From NCBI GenBank assembly GCA_030431255.1, contig JAUIJL010000003.1, positions 372,001 to 436,000 of the forward strand: 64,000 bases of DNA, in the 5' to 3' direction. Each line of letters starts with the position of its first letter. Within the stretch, counting starts at the first letter, position 1. A program made the position numbers and the translations under genes. The notes under the pieces were generated by a model. It saw only the letters and a list, made by a program, of their open reading frames with translations, searched no databases and was not told the origin of the DNA. Source of the DNA: Thermoanaerobaculia bacterium (GTDB lineage Bacteria > Acidobacteriota > Thermoanaerobaculia > Multivoradales > J023). Shown here piece after piece: positions 57,553 through 64,000 of the stretch.

Positions 57553-59031
57553 ATGGTTCCACCGGTTGCCACCGCCGAGGCAGAAACACCATCCACCTAT
57601 GGAACGGCATCCCCGCCGCCGAATATCGAAACGACAGTCGATGCGCTTTTGGCCGCTCAGCGGGCCAATAGGTGGGCTGTCTCCTCGAGCTCGGCCAGCG
57701 AGCGTATCGGCAAGATTCGTCGCATTGCCGAGTGGGTGGAGCAACATCGAGACGCCATTCTCCAGGCCGGGTATGACGACTTTCGCAAGCCTGCCACCGA
57801 GGTCGAGCTGACGGAAATCTATCCCGTGCTGACCGAGGCACGGCATGTCTGTCGGCACCTTAAGCGTTGGATGCGTCCGAAATGGGTCAAGCCGTCCCTC
57901 GCGATGATCTCCACGCGATCACAGATCCAATATGAAGCGAAAGGGGTGACCCTCATACTTTCGCCTTGGAACTACCCGTTCAACTTGACGGTAGTTCCGT
58001 TGATTTCGGCGATCGCCGCGGGAAATTGCGCGATTCTCAAACCGTCGGAAATGACTCCGGCCATGTCGGGCTTGGTGGCACGCATGGTCACCGAGCTGTT
58101 CGACCAGCACGAGGTAGCGCTGCTCGAAGGGGATGTCGAGGTCGCCCAGGCCTTGCTCGCTCGCCGTTTCGACCACATCTTCTTCACGGGCAGCCCCCAG
58201 GTGGGAAAAATCGTGATGGAAGCGGCTTCGCGGCATCTGACCACCGTCACCTTGGAGCTGGGTGGCAAGTCACCGGTGGTGGTCGACGAGTCCGCCCACT
58301 TGCAGGACGCCGCCGACAAAGTGGCTTGGGGAAAGCTCATCAATCAAGGGCAGACCTGCATCGCTCCGGACTACGTGCTCGTGCATCGCAAGGTCTTTGA
58401 AGCGTTTAAGGACGCCTTGAGCTCCACGATTCAAAAATTCTACGGGCACGACAGCGCGGCTCGGCGGCAGTCGCCGGATCTGGCGAGAATCGTCAACGAG
58501 CGTCACTTCCGCCGTCTCAGACGGCTTCTGGACGAATCCGTAGCCCAGGGGGCCAAGGTCGCTTTCGGAGGAGAAACCGTTGCCGAGGAGCTGTGGATTG
58601 AGCCCACATTGCTGGAACAGGTGCCGGAGGGCGCGCCGGCGATGCAAGAGGAGATCTTCGGTCCGATTCTGCCGCTAGTGCCCTTCGACGATCTCGACGA
58701 TGCTCTCGCCAAGATCCGTTCCAAGGAAAAACCTCTCGCGTTGTACGTGTTTTCCAGCCGTTCCGACGCCGTTCGCAAAGTTCTGCAAGGCACCTCGTCC
58801 GGTGGCGCGTGTGTCAATGAGGTGGCGTTGCACTTTTTGCACCCGAACCTGCCTTTTGGTGGCATCAACCACAGTGGTCACGGAAGCTCACACGGCGTGT
58901 ACGGCTTCAAAGCCTTCTCCCACGAGCGGGCAGTGCTGAAGCACACCCGATTCAGCGCTCTGAAAATGATGGCCCCCCCATACACGGATTGGGTAAAGAA
59001 GCTGGTCGGCTTGACGGTCAAATTTCTATGA
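57553..59031 (+). CDS. NAD(P)-dependent aldehyde dehydrogenase, ALDH3-like
   Basis: 492 aa. Oxidises aldehydes to acids. Cofactor and catalytic motifs: LSPWNYPFNLTVVPLISAIA, KPSEMTPAMSGLVARM, FTGSPQVGKIVM, the general-base Glu in LELGGKSPVVVDES and the nucleophilic Cys in NQGQTCIAPDYVLVH. The late SSGGACVNEVALHFLHPNLP and GGINHSGHGSSHGVYGFKAF match class 3 (fatty/aromatic aldehyde, coniferyl aldehyde) enzymes, which often end in a hydrophobic tail, here VKKLVGLTVKFL. ATG 57553 has GAGG nine bases upstream and is preferred to TTG 57529. Confidence 0.92.
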   Translation: MVPPVATAEAETPSTYGTASPPPNIETTVDALLAAQRANRWAVSSSSASERIGKIRRIAEWVEQHRDAILQAGYDDFRKPATEVELTEIYPVLTEARHVCRHLKRWMRPKWVKPSLAMISTRSQIQYEAKGVTLILSPWNYPFNLTVVPLISAIAAGNCAILKPSEMTPAMSGLVARMVTELFDQHEVALLEGDVEVAQALLARRFDHIFFTGSPQVGKIVMEAASRHLTTVTLELGGKSPVVVDESAHLQDAADKVAWGKLINQGQTCIAPDYVLVHRKVFEAFKDALSSTIQKFYGHDSAARRQSPDLARIVNERHFRRLRRLLDESVAQGAKVAFGGETVAEELWIEPTLLEQVPEGAPAMQEEIFGPILPLVPFDDLDDALAKIRSKEKPLALYVFSSRSDAVRKVLQGTSSGGACVNEVALHFLHPNLPFGGINHSGHGSSHGVYGFKAFSHERAVLKHTRFSALKMMAPPYTDWVKKLVGLTVKFL

Positions 59032-59078
59032 GCGATAGCTAGTTGCGACACCACGGTCACGCTTCTGTCGATCGTGAC

Positions 59079-60905
59079 ATGAGCCGCGGAGCGCGGCACG
59101 GACCCTCTCCGAGCAAGTTGCTCAGCATCAGTGTTCTATCTCTGGCTTTCTTGGCTCCTCATGCTCTTTTAGCTGACTCGGGCAGCCCGCCTCCCGCCGA
59201 AGCCATCAAGATCGAAGAAGTGAAGATCAACGGCTTGCCCTTGGGTAACGGGCGCCGGCTCCCCGACCTAGAGCTCGAGCATTCCTGGGACGGCGAGGTG
59301 CTGCGAATCGCGTACTCACCTCACACCGCGGTGTCGCTCACACTGGCTCCCGTAGAGGTGGCTCCCACGACGAGCCCTCCCGGGACCGCCGAGAGCCTTA
59401 AGCTTGGACGTTATCGATACGAGTTCCTGGAATCCGGCTCCCAGCCGGTGGAGCTCGAGCCCGGCGAGCGGACCATCCGTTTTCGCGGCCTGCCGATTGG
59501 GCATCGGATCTTACGAATCGAGAGGATCTCGGGCGACCGGCTAAGAGCCCGGGACATCGAAATACGCATCGTCGCTCCCTTCTGGCGATCCCCTCCTTTG
59601 ACCTGGGCTTACGGAGCGCTGCTCCTTTGGGTAGCTTTCGGTCTAGGCAAATGGATATGGGCTCGTCGACGCCGGACCTCGGACCTGACGCTGGAGGTCC
59701 AGAGGATGCAGGGCCAGAAGCTCGAAAGCTTGAGCACCCTTGCGGGCGGTGTGGCCCACGATTTCAACAATCTTCTGGTCGGTATTTTCGGCTATGCGGA
59801 GCTGGCACGTTTGGAAGTGGAGGAGCACTCCAAGCTCAGCGGTTATTTGGACCGGATCGAGGAGTCCGCCAATCGGGCTGCTGAGCTGGCCCGCCAGATG
59901 TTGTTTTATTCCGGCAGGGGAAGCTTCACGGTCGCTCCGCTCTCACTCTCCGACTTGGTTCGCGAGGTCGCCAGGGAGCTAGGGTCGAGCCTTGCCGGCT
60001 CGACCAGCATCCTTTTGGAGCTGGAGCGTCACTTGCCGCCGATCGAAGGCGATGCGGTGCAGCTCAAGCAGATGGTCAGGAATCTGATCCTGAATGCCGC
60101 GGAGGCCCTAGACGGCAAACCCGGCATCATCGTGCTGGCCACCGGTTTCATGGTGCGGAACGGCGAAACCGGCGGGGCGCCGGGCGAAGCGGCGCCGAAA
60201 GGGAATTGCGTTTTCTTAACTGTCGACGACACCGGCAAGGGCATAGAGAGAGAAGATATCGATCGCATCTTCGATCCGTTCTTCAGCACGAAGTCCTCCG
60301 GTCGGGGCCTGGGTCTGCCGGTGGTCCAGGGGATTGTGCGGGGCCACAACGGGTTCTTGAAGGTGTCCAGCACTCCGGGAAGGGGCTCGACCTTCAGGGC
60401 CCTTTTCCCGGCAGTAGAACGGGAGAAGGTGGAGTCCGACACCTCGATAGACAGACCGCCACGGACCGAGCCGTGGACCGGACGAGTGCTGGTGGTCGAT
60501 GATGAGCAAGCGGTCCGATCGGTGGCGGCGAGCTATTTGGAGCGTCTCGGCTTCGATGTGGTGACGGCGGACAGCGGCGAGCAAGGTCTCGAGATATTCG
60601 ACGACGGCTCAGGGGCCATCGATTGGGTGCTCTTGGACATCTCCTTGCCCGGGTTGGACGGCGTGGAGGTCGCTCGTCGGCTCCGCCGGTCGGTCCCTGA
60701 GATCCCGATCATCATGTCGAGCGGATTCGACAAGGAGGAAGCCTTCAGGGGCCGTCAGAGCCCTGCGGACGGCTTCATCGAGAAGCCTTATCGCCAAGCG
60801 GATCTGGAGCGTGTGGTGGAAGAGGTCTTGCATCGGTTTGCAGCCGAGCCCTCGCCTCCCGAGCCGCCTGCTGATCCATCAGCTGAGACAGCTGGTCGAA
60901 GGTGA
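59079..60905 (+). CDS. Sensor histidine kinase with Y_Y_Y-like ectodomain and C-terminal receiver
   Basis: 608 aa. Signal peptide (KLLSISVLSLAFLAPHALLA). The ectodomain (about 45-170) looks like a Y_Y_Y domain without propeller blades, ending IVAPFWRSPPLTWAYGALLL into the transmembrane helix. HisKA: LAGGVAHDFNNLLVGIFGYA. HATPase_c: NLILNAAEAL, VDDTGKGIE, GRGLGLPVVQGI. Receiver: VLVVDDEQAVRS with acceptor Asp in WVLLDISLPGLDG and the conserved Lys in FIEKPYRQ. ATG 59079 places the signal peptide correctly; TTG 59043 starts the frame. Its last 131 bases overlap the end of the second MutS-like gene, tail to tail. Confidence 0.87.
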   Translation: MSRGARHGPSPSKLLSISVLSLAFLAPHALLADSGSPPPAEAIKIEEVKINGLPLGNGRRLPDLELEHSWDGEVLRIAYSPHTAVSLTLAPVEVAPTTSPPGTAESLKLGRYRYEFLESGSQPVELEPGERTIRFRGLPIGHRILRIERISGDRLRARDIEIRIVAPFWRSPPLTWAYGALLLWVAFGLGKWIWARRRRTSDLTLEVQRMQGQKLESLSTLAGGVAHDFNNLLVGIFGYAELARLEVEEHSKLSGYLDRIEESANRAAELARQMLFYSGRGSFTVAPLSLSDLVREVARELGSSLAGSTSILLELERHLPPIEGDAVQLKQMVRNLILNAAEALDGKPGIIVLATGFMVRNGETGGAPGEAAPKGNCVFLTVDDTGKGIEREDIDRIFDPFFSTKSSGRGLGLPVVQGIVRGHNGFLKVSSTPGRGSTFRALFPAVEREKVESDTSIDRPPRTEPWTGRVLVVDDEQAVRSVAASYLERLGFDVVTADSGEQGLEIFDDGSGAIDWVLLDISLPGLDGVEVARRLRRSVPEIPIIMSSGFDKEEAFRGRQSPADGFIEKPYRQADLERVVEEVLHRFAAEPSPPEPPADPSAETAGRR

Positions 60906-62556
60906 CCCCAAGCCGTTGAGCCGTTTCCTGTGCCAGGGAGCTGGCCGCCACGCCGGGAATGAATTGATAGGTGGAGGTGGCTTCCTTGCCCGGCTCCACC
61001 TGCAAGAATTGCAGGCGGGGCAAAGGACGCTCTTGCTCCAAACTCCGAGCGAAATCCAAGAAGTGGGTGCTGACGAACGCGCCGGCTTTCATCCGTTCGA
61101 GCAAGCGCAAAACCAGGGAGAAGATCTCTACGCCTTCGGCCGGATTGGTACCGGAGCACAGCTCGTCCAAAATCACCAAAGACGGCGAGCCCACATGGGC
61201 GAAGAGACTCCGAATCTTCAGCAGCTCCCGGCCGAGGCGACCCTCGGCTTGGTCGGCGGTTTCGGTTTCCACCAAGGAGACGAACATGCCGCGAACAATC
61301 GGCAGCTTGGCGTAAGAAGCGGGAACATAAAGACCGCTCTGGGCCAACAGCTGGCTGATTCCCAGGCTCTGGAGCAGCCGCGTCTTGCCTCCGGAATTCG
61401 GGCCGGTCACCAGGGTCAGCGCGGAGTCGTGGTCGAGCGCGAGACCACAAGGCACGGGCTGGAGCTGCTCGCCGAGCAGAAGCGGGTTGCTGAGATCCCG
61501 GAGCTCGATTTTAGAACCGACTTCCAAATCCGCTAGAGAGGCGGGCAAATCAGCCGAGCGCAGTCGATCTCTAAATCCGATAGAGGCCAGGTACAGCTCC
61601 AAATGCGCGGCGATCTGTACGAGGGACACCAAAGATGGAGCGACTTCCTCAAAAACCCGGTGAAGCACTCCTTGAACAATGGCTTTCTGGCTGAGATTAG
61701 AGCCGACGAAGAAAGCTTTGAGACGAAGCCACCATTGCCGGGTCATGGATTGGAAGAGGGGGTTATCCCTATTCTCCACCATGTCGAGGAGGCGAAGGTC
61801 CTTGATCTCTCCGTCGGCACCGATATTTAGCGACAGAGTGAGGGTCGTGCGGCGGGCCTCGTATTCGAGCAAATCGCAAAGACGCTGGTAGAACGGAGCG
61901 CTCTGCATGGATTTTCCGCTTTCGTGCAAGCGCAGCAGGCCGGATCGCGCGTCGCCGAACCCCTCGGTCATCTGATCGATCACCGCTTTCGATTCCCGCA
62001 AGATGTCGAGGCGAAAGGCGTTGATGTCCAGCTGTGCGGCGTGGTCCGGTGCCTTGAACATGTCCAAAAGTGTCGACAGACGTCGATAGAGAGCGCGACA
62101 CTCCCGAAGCAATGCCGGCTCATCCTCCAGCTCGCGCAGAATGTCCTGTCGAAATGTGATCGCCTCGACGCTATCCGGAGGGTTCGAGATCGTCGACCAA
62201 AGGAATGCGTGGTTGATGGGGAAACGCAAGCCGTCGATCTCAACATGGAACGAGGAGCGAATCAGCTCCGCCAAGAAGAGGTCGTCGGCAAATAGCTCCG
62301 GTTGCCAGCGGCCGTCCGACGCGGCGGAAAAGCAGTGGTCCAGCCCCTGGGCGCCCTCCTTACCTAGATACGACAGCTCGAGGAGCCGCTCCACCTGATC
62401 AGGGTCCAAGGACAACCGCTGGTCGAGGTGGATGAGGTCGGGAAGGGCGAAGACGGGGGCTCCGGGGCCGGCGACCATAGGGCGGCGTTTTTCTTTGCGA
62501 GCCTTCACCCAATCGAGGCTGGGCGATTCGATCTGAGAGCTAGGTATCCATGCCAT
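60775..62556 (-). CDS. MutS-family ATPase without mismatch-recognition domain (copy 2)
   Basis: 593 aa, a clear paralogue of 52156-53907 over its whole length. Shared landmarks: WQPELFADDLFLAELIRSSF, RQDILRELEDEPALLRECRA, LSLNIGADGEIKDL, P-loop VTGPNSGGKTRLLQSLG (~372-381), MFVSLVETETADQAEGRLGR, VILDELCSGTNPAEGVEIFS, STHFLDFARSLEQE and STYQFIPGVAASSLA. The tail after the ATPase is short and Ala/Arg-rich. The ATG has only a distant GGAG. Unlike copy 1 it has no co-oriented partner upstream; a 217-aa unknown gene lies divergently beyond a structured intergenic region. Function unknown. Confidence 0.82.
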   Translation of the reverse strand: MAWIPSSQIESPSLDWVKARKEKRRPMVAGPGAPVFALPDLIHLDQRLSLDPDQVERLLELSYLGKEGAQGLDHCFSAASDGRWQPELFADDLFLAELIRSSFHVEIDGLRFPINHAFLWSTISNPPDSVEAITFRQDILRELEDEPALLRECRALYRRLSTLLDMFKAPDHAAQLDINAFRLDILRESKAVIDQMTEGFGDARSGLLRLHESGKSMQSAPFYQRLCDLLEYEARRTTLTLSLNIGADGEIKDLRLLDMVENRDNPLFQSMTRQWWLRLKAFFVGSNLSQKAIVQGVLHRVFEEVAPSLVSLVQIAAHLELYLASIGFRDRLRSADLPASLADLEVGSKIELRDLSNPLLLGEQLQPVPCGLALDHDSALTLVTGPNSGGKTRLLQSLGISQLLAQSGLYVPASYAKLPIVRGMFVSLVETETADQAEGRLGRELLKIRSLFAHVGSPSLVILDELCSGTNPAEGVEIFSLVLRLLERMKAGAFVSTHFLDFARSLEQERPLPRLQFLQVEPGKEATSTYQFIPGVAASSLAQETAQRLGVTFDQLSQLMDQQAAREARARLQTDARPLPPHAPDPLGDKASR

Positions 62557-62602
62557 AGGGCTTTGGACTCCAAAAGGGGCTGAAGGGTTCCACGACCGGT
62601 CC

Positions 62603-62620
62603 CCGCACGGGACCGTGCGG
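62603..62620 (-). promoter_or_regulatory. Hairpin/palindrome in the leader of MutS-like copy 2
   Basis: CCGCACGG (62603-62610), GA, CCGTGCGG (62613-62620): perfect 8-bp inverted repeat 47 bases before the ATG. Could be an operator or an mRNA leader hairpin. Confidence 0.4.
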
Positions 62621-62733
62621 AGGTAGGGAGTCTCTCACAACCCGCTTTCGAGATCCCAGGCTTTGAGGGCTGGGGGCATACGGCGGTGCGGGGCTCGGTA
62701 TGCCGAGACAATCGTCGGTCCAAGCCGTCGGCT

Positions 62734-62790
62734 TTGGGTGGAAATGCGGTCGGTGTTGGGTGGAAATGCCGTCGGTTTGGGCGGAAATGG
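62734..62790. repeat. Tandem 22-bp repeat, 2.6 copies
   Basis: TTGGGTGGAAATGCGGTCGGTG (62734), then a copy with two changes (62756) and a partial copy TGGGCGGAAATGG (62778-62790). Confidence 0.75.
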
Positions 62791-62822
62791 AAACGCCCGT
62801 CTGCCGAGGCTGACGGGCGTTT
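62791..62822. other. 11-bp perfect hairpin, terminator-like
   Basis: AAACGCCCGTC (62791-62801) and GACGGGCGTTT (62812-62822) with a 10-base loop. The stem closes with A/T runs on both sides, so it could end transcripts in either direction, yet no annotated gene points into it. Confidence 0.5.
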
Positions 62823-62835
62823 GTCGGGCGGATGT

Positions 62836-62926
62836 TGGGATGTTACGTATGGGGGGAGATCCGCCTCCTTTTAAGCGCCGGCCAACGTTGCGACTCTGCG
62901 GTTTGAGCTCTGTCCGTAACATCCCA
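62836..62926. repeat. 11-bp inverted repeat, 69 bases apart
   Basis: TGGGATGTTAC (62836-62846) and GTAACATCCCA (62916-62926). The right arm is itself part of TAACATCCCATGTTA (62917-62931), a shorter palindrome. Confidence 0.55.
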
Positions 62927-63320
62927 TGTTAGCTGAAGCGGGAACGACCGAAGCCGCTCTTGGAGGCAGGATGAGCCGGAACGTTATCTCGGCGCTTATT
63001 GCTCTTGTCGGCGACCTTCGGCGGAGAGCCTTGGGTCCACACTGAGCTTCGATGCAGTGTCAAACTAAGAATAGGGCTTCGTGGGGATTTAGAAAATCCG
63101 TCGGATACTGATGTCGCTGTACGATTTCGTCCTACAAGGTCGCTGCAGATGGCCGTCGTCGGTCGGCCGTGAGAGCCGATCGAATCGCTGTCGAGCTAGG
63201 ATTCGATGGCCAAATCCGGTGAGAGCAGACGGAGGAATGGTTGTCCTCATGGGCTGGACCGGGTCCGCGCCGGATCACTAGAATGGGCTTTCGAAGTTCT
63301 ACCCTCCAGGGAGAAACCTT

Positions 63321-63974
63321 TTGACCCTTACCGCCTCCGAAACGGGGACCTTCATCGAGTTTCCCGATCGCTTGGGTGTGCTCCACCGGCTTCGATCCAT
63401 CGAAGTGTATGAGGTCGGTATGGAGCCGCTTTTTCAGCTGGTCGCCGACCGCCTGGAAAACCAAGCCTATGACCGCTCGGCGTTCGTGTTCATCCTGCTC
63501 GAGCTGATCTACGAGCTGGATCTGGACACCATTACCTTCAGCGATATGTTGGGGCGGCTGGTTTTTGCCTTGACCAAGGATCTCGAGCTCGTGGGTGAGG
63601 CTTTGGAAGCGTTCGCAGAAATTCAGCAGACCCTGGAGCTCAAGCCGGACGCCGAAGCCAATGGAGGCTCAGGGGAGCCGGAAGTCGAGGTCGATCCCTG
63701 GTCCACCTCGGAGCACGAAAAAATCTGGCAAACGACTGTCGATCACGAACGTTTGATGCTCGAGCTGCAGCAGACCCAAAAGCATACATTGGATTGGGGG
63801 CTGGGAGCTCGGCTCTCGATTGAGATGGCCCTGGCTCGGCCCTCGAGGCAGAACGTTCGTCAGACGCTGCGGGACATCTCCAAGCTCAGGCGAGCTCTGA
63901 CCCGATTTGAAGAGCTGCTGCGCGAGTCGGAAGAGCGATTGCTGGAAGCGATCGGTGTCCTAGGACAGGACTGA
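63321..63974 (+). CDS. Unidentified 217-aa helical protein
   Basis: 217 aa, acidic, no signal peptide or membrane helix. The first 30 residues look beta-like (ETGTFIEFPDRLGVLHRLRS); the rest is helical (ELIYELDLDTITFSDMLGRL) with an acidic, Gly-rich break at about 112-128 and a coiled-coil C-terminus (ISKLRRALTRFEELLRESEE). I considered ScpA because of the size and helical build, but the ScpA N-terminal signature is absent. TTG start with GGGAG seven bases upstream. Divergent from MutS-like copy 2; function unknown. Confidence 0.65.
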   Translation: MTLTASETGTFIEFPDRLGVLHRLRSIEVYEVGMEPLFQLVADRLENQAYDRSAFVFILLELIYELDLDTITFSDMLGRLVFALTKDLELVGEALEAFAEIQQTLELKPDAEANGGSGEPEVEVDPWSTSEHEKIWQTTVDHERLMLELQQTQKHTLDWGLGARLSIEMALARPSRQNVRQTLRDISKLRRALTRFEELLRESEERLLEAIGVLGQD

Positions 63975-64000
63975 AGATCTTGCGAGAGATTCCGACGGAA

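Larger units (their letters stand above)
62557..63320. other. Long structured intergenic region
   Basis: 764 bases between divergent starts. Contains an 8-bp hairpin (62603-62620), a 22-bp tandem repeat (62734-62790), an 11-bp hairpin (62791-62822) and an 11-bp inverted repeat spaced by 69 bases (62836-62926). Short ORFs here look unconvincing. This density of structure suggests a non-coding RNA or a protein-binding array. Confidence 0.5.

Noticed and set aside
63321-63974. Segregation and condensation protein ScpA
   Set aside because: Size and helical content fit, but the ScpA N-terminal signature and C-terminal winged-helix pattern are not there.

Overview
The window is one continuous stretch of GC-rich bacterial chromosome, densely packed with genes. 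The gene set points to a free-living, Gram-negative, aerobic heterotroph. It has an ETF:ubiquinone oxidoreductase and 3-hydroxyacyl-CoA dehydrogenase (fatty-acid oxidation into a quinone pool), succinyl-CoA ligase, several signal-peptide-bearing periplasmic enzymes, a twitching-motility ATPase and a bacterial-type Ser/Thr kinase with a GGMGEVYR P-loop. A hybrid two-component sensor with a beta-propeller ectodomain, MutS-like orphan ATPases and many signalling proteins fit Acidobacteriota (for example Thermoanaerobaculia-like lineages) or Myxococcota. That placement is an inference from gene content only. I see no tRNA, rRNA, CRISPR array, insertion sequence or prophage.

Layout. 1-9.9 kb: 3' part of ETF-QO, an unusual ACT-domain/DEAD-box helicase fusion (minus), a sodium:solute symporter, periplasmic MsrA, a TPR protein, TruC and Aat. 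9.9-13.5 kb: sucC-sucD plus a translationally coupled peptidase S51-like protein that lacks the nucleophilic serine, then ndk. 13.6-23 kb: a Ser/Thr kinase coupled to a gamma-glutamyltransferase-family protein, ribA, an FHA-EAL protein, ettA and an orphan histidine kinase. 23.2-26.2 kb: a fusion of a degenerate long-chain acyl-CoA-synthetase fold to a C-terminal diadenylate-cyclase-like domain. 26.2-32.8 kb: PilT/PilU-like ATPase with a zinc-ribbon partner, GlsB/YeaQ protein, polA, OsmC and a DUF4177 protein. 33.3-43.7 kb: a long plus-strand run of mostly housekeeping genes (glycosyltransferase, nnr, tsaE, hbd, phoH, pgpH, ybeY, corC, era). 43.7-64 kb: signalling and accessory genes: a 1579-aa propeller/HK/REC/REC/HPt protein, a subtilase with NNPWVNE repeats, two more histidine kinases, two paralogous MutS-like ATPases, a 705-aa protein I cannot identify, an MBL-fold hydrolase, an aldehyde dehydrogenase and an unidentified 217-aa protein.

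How the genes connect. Two cyclic-nucleotide systems are visible: c-di-AMP (PgpH-type phosphodiesterase plus the cyclase-like fusion) and c-di-GMP (FHA-EAL). Four histidine kinase genes are present without a separate DNA-binding response regulator. Both MutS-like genes run tail-to-tail into, and overlap, a histidine kinase gene. Four rho-independent terminators are clear. Several promoter candidates share an extended -10 pattern (TGnTAnnAT), and two of them sit exactly where polA and the Ser/Thr kinase would be transcribed without a leader.

The best candidates for something new are the acyl-CoA-synthetase-like/DAC fusion (23215-26166), the ACT/DEAD-box fusion (1889-4417) and the MutS-like ATPase loci with the 705-aa protein (52156-56165 and 60775-62556).
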